Below are positions 61,818 to 64,000 of a stretch of DNA of 64,000 nt, piece after piece. The position numbers and the translations under genes were made by a program. The first letter of the stretch is position 1. Every line of letters starts with the position of its first letter. Below the pieces are notes generated by a model. That model made no database searches, had not been told where the DNA came from, and saw nothing but the letters and a program-made list of their open reading frames with translations. This stretch comes from Desulfovibrionaceae bacterium (GTDB taxonomy: Bacteria > Desulfobacterota > Desulfovibrionia > Desulfovibrionales > Desulfovibrionaceae): contig WRIL01000003.1 in assembly GCA_009782775.1 (NCBI GenBank), forward strand, positions 1 to 64,000, in the 5' to 3' direction.

Positions 61818-63069
61818 TCTTGCCATTCGCGTGGAACAGCTTGGAAAACGCTATTACACGCCGCAGCGCAGCGCCGCCCGGGAGGGTATTGTCAAGCGCC
61901 ACCTGAAAAGCCTGGGATTGTGGAGACGTTCCGAGGAAGACTATTTCTGGGCGTTGCGCGACCTCTGTTTTGAGGTCAAACAGGGTGAAATACTCGGTAT
62001 CCTGGGACAGAACGGCTCCGGCAAAAGCACCCTGCTCAAGATACTCAGCGGGGTGACGCCGCCCACAACGGGACGCGCCGAAATACACGGGCGCATCGGC
62101 TCCCTGCTTGAGGTGGGAACCGGCTTTCACCCCGATATGTCCGGTCGGGAGAATGTTTACATGAACGGCGCGCTGCTCGGTATCCCCAAGGACGAAATCC
62201 GGGCGCGCTTCGATGAAATTGTGAATTTTTCCGGCATTGAGGAGTTCATTGACGTGCCGGTCAAGCGTTACTCATCGGGCATGTACGTGCGCCTGGCCTA
62301 TGCCGTGGCCAGCATGCTGCGCTCGGACATACTGATTCTGGACGAGGTGCTGGCGGTGGGGGATGTGGCATTTCAAGAGAAGGCCAGAGAGAATATGCGT
62401 CAAGCTGTAAACGCCGGAAGAACAATTTTATTTGTCAGCCATAACTGGCATCAGATTACAAATATTTGTACACAAGCAATCGCGTTGAACCATGGTCGTA
62501 TTATTGCACAAGGTGGTGTTCGTGAAGTAACGATGCATTTATTGCGTAATGTTTTTCGTATAGACAAGAATAAAGATAATTGTTTTTGTACTTCTGCTGA
62601 TTTACGCACGGTGAGTAGAGAATTTGGATGTAATGCTGGTGTATTGACAAAGATAAAAGTTTTTGATGGGAATATGAAACCAACAACTTTCTTTAAGACA
62701 GGGAAACCATTTGTTGTGCAATTATACTATAGTAATGCACATTGTAATATGCCATATTTTATGCTGACTATCGTTAATCAATATGGTAATTATATGACGA
62801 CTTTATTTTCAACACATAATTCTCTTGATTTGATTTACCCATCAAATGGAGTTATTGAATGTCGTGTTGAATCACTTCAAATTCCTGAAGGTGACTATGT
62901 AATTACAGCATGTTATGGATGTTGGTCTGGATATGAAGGATCACATAGACACTTGGATTATATTCCAAATGCATTAAAAATAAAAATTGATACTGATGGA
63001 TATGTACGATATCCTGCTACGCGAGATATTGATGGCACTGTACATAAATCAACATGGGCGATAAAATGA
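61807..63069 (+). CDS. wzt: Polysaccharide ABC transporter ATPase (Wzt-like) with C-terminal specificity domain
   Basis: A 420-residue protein. The ATPase domain (about 5-240) has Walker A LGQNGSGKSTLLKILSG (about 73-89), the signature YSSGMYVRLAYAVASM and Walker B ILILDEVLAVGD. The C-terminal region (about 275-410) resembles Wzt carbohydrate-binding domains, which recognise the end of the glycan to be exported. Composition changes sharply near base 62,390, from G+C-rich to strongly A+T-rich, inside the ATPase after Walker B. This suggests that the 3' part was recombined in with a different glycan module. ATG 61807 has GGAG eight bases upstream. Confidence 0.9.
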   Translation: MSSDLAIRVEQLGKRYYTPQRSAAREGIVKRHLKSLGLWRRSEEDYFWALRDLCFEVKQGEILGILGQNGSGKSTLLKILSGVTPPTTGRAEIHGRIGSLLEVGTGFHPDMSGRENVYMNGALLGIPKDEIRARFDEIVNFSGIEEFIDVPVKRYSSGMYVRLAYAVASMLRSDILILDEVLAVGDVAFQEKARENMRQAVNAGRTILFVSHNWHQITNICTQAIALNHGRIIAQGGVREVTMHLLRNVFRIDKNKDNCFCTSADLRTVSREFGCNAGVLTKIKVFDGNMKPTTFFKTGKPFVVQLYYSNAHCNMPYFMLTIVNQYGNYMTTLFSTHNSLDLIYPSNGVIECRVESLQIPEGDYVITACYGCWSGYEGSHRHLDYIPNALKIKIDTDGYVRYPATRDIDGTVHKSTWAIK

Positions 63070-63824
63070 TTAGATTGCGTGAAATAAAGAATAAAATGCA
63101 ATATAGAAAAAGCAAAACCTATAAACTTAGTGCTTCTTTTATTTTAAATAAATACGTTTCTTTTTTAAAAAATTGCCATTTATTATTGCCGCTCAATGAT
63201 AAAATTTTGCTGTATTATAACCTAAAGATGAATATAGAATTTCATATTAACTCTCTTATTCAAAATTATAAATTAAAACAAGAATTTGAATTTTCATTTT
63301 CAAATTTTATACTTGAGCAGTTATGTAATTATAAAAGTGATAGCATAAAAATCTGTGACCTTGGGAGCGGTAAAACGATTCTTCCAGATTTGATATTGAA
63401 GACTTTTCCTAATATAGCACAGTATGTTTGTGTTGATACAATATTATCTAATTCAAATAATGGCAAATTACAGTATGTTAATTCGATGATTCAAGATTTT
63501 ATTGATATACATAGAACCTATAATTTTGATGTAATAATACTGGGAGCAACACTATCTCTTCTAAATAAAAATGACCGTGATACAGTTATCAAATGGTGTA
63601 GCGATATTGGTGCAAATATTTTTGTAAGAGAAGTTCCTAGAATCACTTGTTTAGTAGATCATTACGCCGAAATGCAAAAAATACCTAGACAATATGATAA
63701 TTTTACTCAATCAGAATTACACTCTTTGCTAGAAAAATATAGATATGCTATTGTGAAATTTGAGCGTGAATATGACATATATATCCACGCTACAATTAAT
63801 AATGATTTGTTACTGAATACATGA
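63066..63824 (+). CDS. SAM-dependent methyltransferase-like protein of the polysaccharide locus
   Basis: A 252-residue protein, strongly A+T-rich. A Rossmann-type segment starts at about residue 95 with IKICDLGSGKTILPDLI, matching motif I of class I methyltransferases, and continues with a hydrophobic strand (YVCVDTILSN) and FDVIILGATLSLL in motif IV position. The substrate is unknown; methylation of a sugar residue would fit the locus and Wzt end-recognition. I chose ATG 63066, which overlaps the wzt stop (ATGA), rather than ATG 63054. The N-terminal about 90 residues have no recognised domain. The same frame remains open after the TGA stop. Confidence 0.5.
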   Translation: MIRLREIKNKMQYRKSKTYKLSASFILNKYVSFLKNCHLLLPLNDKILLYYNLKMNIEFHINSLIQNYKLKQEFEFSFSNFILEQLCNYKSDSIKICDLGSGKTILPDLILKTFPNIAQYVCVDTILSNSNNGKLQYVNSMIQDFIDIHRTYNFDVIILGATLSLLNKNDRDTVIKWCSDIGANIFVREVPRITCLVDHYAEMQKIPRQYDNFTQSELHSLLEKYRYAIVKFEREYDIYIHATINNDLLLNT

Positions 63825-64000
63825 ATATTATATAGTACGTTTTTAAAAACTGAATGCCTATATCGTTCCGTATTATTAATTGACCTTTATGGCAATTATG
63901 AAACAGCTTGTAGTTTTTTTGCGGAAATAAACGGCAAGGTAATCGCTGCAGATAATGAGGCCTGGTATAAGAAAATCATGTCAGGATGGACTGCAGCCGG
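63825..64000 (+). other. Open, protein-like stretch after the methyltransferase-like gene, running off the window
   Basis: After the stop at 63822-63824 the same frame continues open to the window end (58 codons), with protein-like text such as RSVLLIDLYGNYETACSFF and NGKVIAADNEAWYKK. No ATG with a ribosome binding site opens it; the first in-frame ATG is at 63978. The final 110 bases are richer in G+C than the upstream gene. It may be a partial or broken gene whose remainder lies outside, or chance. Confidence 0.3.

Noticed and set aside
63822-63824. TGA as selenocysteine or programmed readthrough
   Set aside because: No SECIS-like hairpin was seen just after it, and the codon sits at a natural protein end.

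Overview
The window looks like chromosomal DNA of a Gram-negative, anaerobic, sulfate-reducer-like deltaproteobacterium, most probably of the Desulfovibrionaceae. The grounds are a Tat-exported periplasmic [NiFe] hydrogenase pair (hynB-hynA), a hisD-purC-fabI run of the kind I recall from Desulfovibrio genomes, a ZraP/ZraS/ZraR zinc-stress module, TamA/TamB, a TRAP-type solute-binding protein and an ABC-exported surface polysaccharide cluster. Core genes are G+C-rich by eye; several accessory stretches are strikingly A+T-rich. The genus assignment is inference only.

Layout. (1) 1-1705 is the edge of an integrated element: a truncated small gene, a small unknown gene and a tyrosine recombinase that ends 10 bases before an intact tRNA-Arg(TCT). 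(2) 1732-10259 is a signalling region. A very large hybrid histidine kinase (1732-6216) and an HD-GYP response regulator (7566-8633) look like a former two-gene operon now split by a 1.3-kb segment (6260-7565). That segment is bounded by 17-bp inverted repeats, carries a glycosyltransferase and has no recognisable transposase. Divergent from the HD-GYP gene is a protein whose C-terminus resembles the diadenylate cyclase (DisA_N/DAC) fold, with an atypical catalytic motif and an A+T-rich central part. (3) 10310-13068 holds gmhA, a membrane metallophosphoesterase and an unusual TrmO/class II aldolase fusion. (4) 13250-20262 (minus) is a tight run: orphan adenine methyltransferase, nadD, TPR protein, UvrD/PcrA helicase, thiL and a GT8 glycosyltransferase. 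(5) 20283-32503 is mostly housekeeping: YfgM-like protein, hisD, purC, fabI, a radical SAM protein, argC, a DUF1844 protein, a class V aminotransferase, an NtrY-like kinase, folD, and rpsA with a strong terminator. (6) 32509-37276 (minus) is a TRAP-type binding protein, proA, proB, a DUF47 protein and a Pit phosphate transporter. (7) 37366-45217 holds rsmD and coaD, then tamA-tamB on the opposite strand.

(8) 45324-49168 is a zraP / zraSR module with a convincing sigma-54 promoter in front of zraP and an upstream dyad that could bind ZraR. (9) 49205-54858 is hynB-hynA, a chemoreceptor and radC. (10) 55120-64000 is a surface polysaccharide locus: DUF4422, GT2 and GT4 glycosyltransferases, an asparagine synthase-like amidotransferase, a Wzm/Wzt-type ABC exporter and a methyltransferase-like protein. 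Base composition drops abruptly inside wzt near 62,390, so the ATPase core looks native while the C-terminal substrate-recognition domain and the following genes look imported.

The observations I would follow up first are the inverted-repeat-bounded cargo splitting a signalling operon, the atypical DAC-like protein beside an HD-GYP regulator, the mosaic wzt gene, the TrmO/aldolase fusion, and the recombinase inserted directly against the 5' end of a tRNA gene. Nothing here is proven to be a new system; all functional statements rest on motif reading without database searches.
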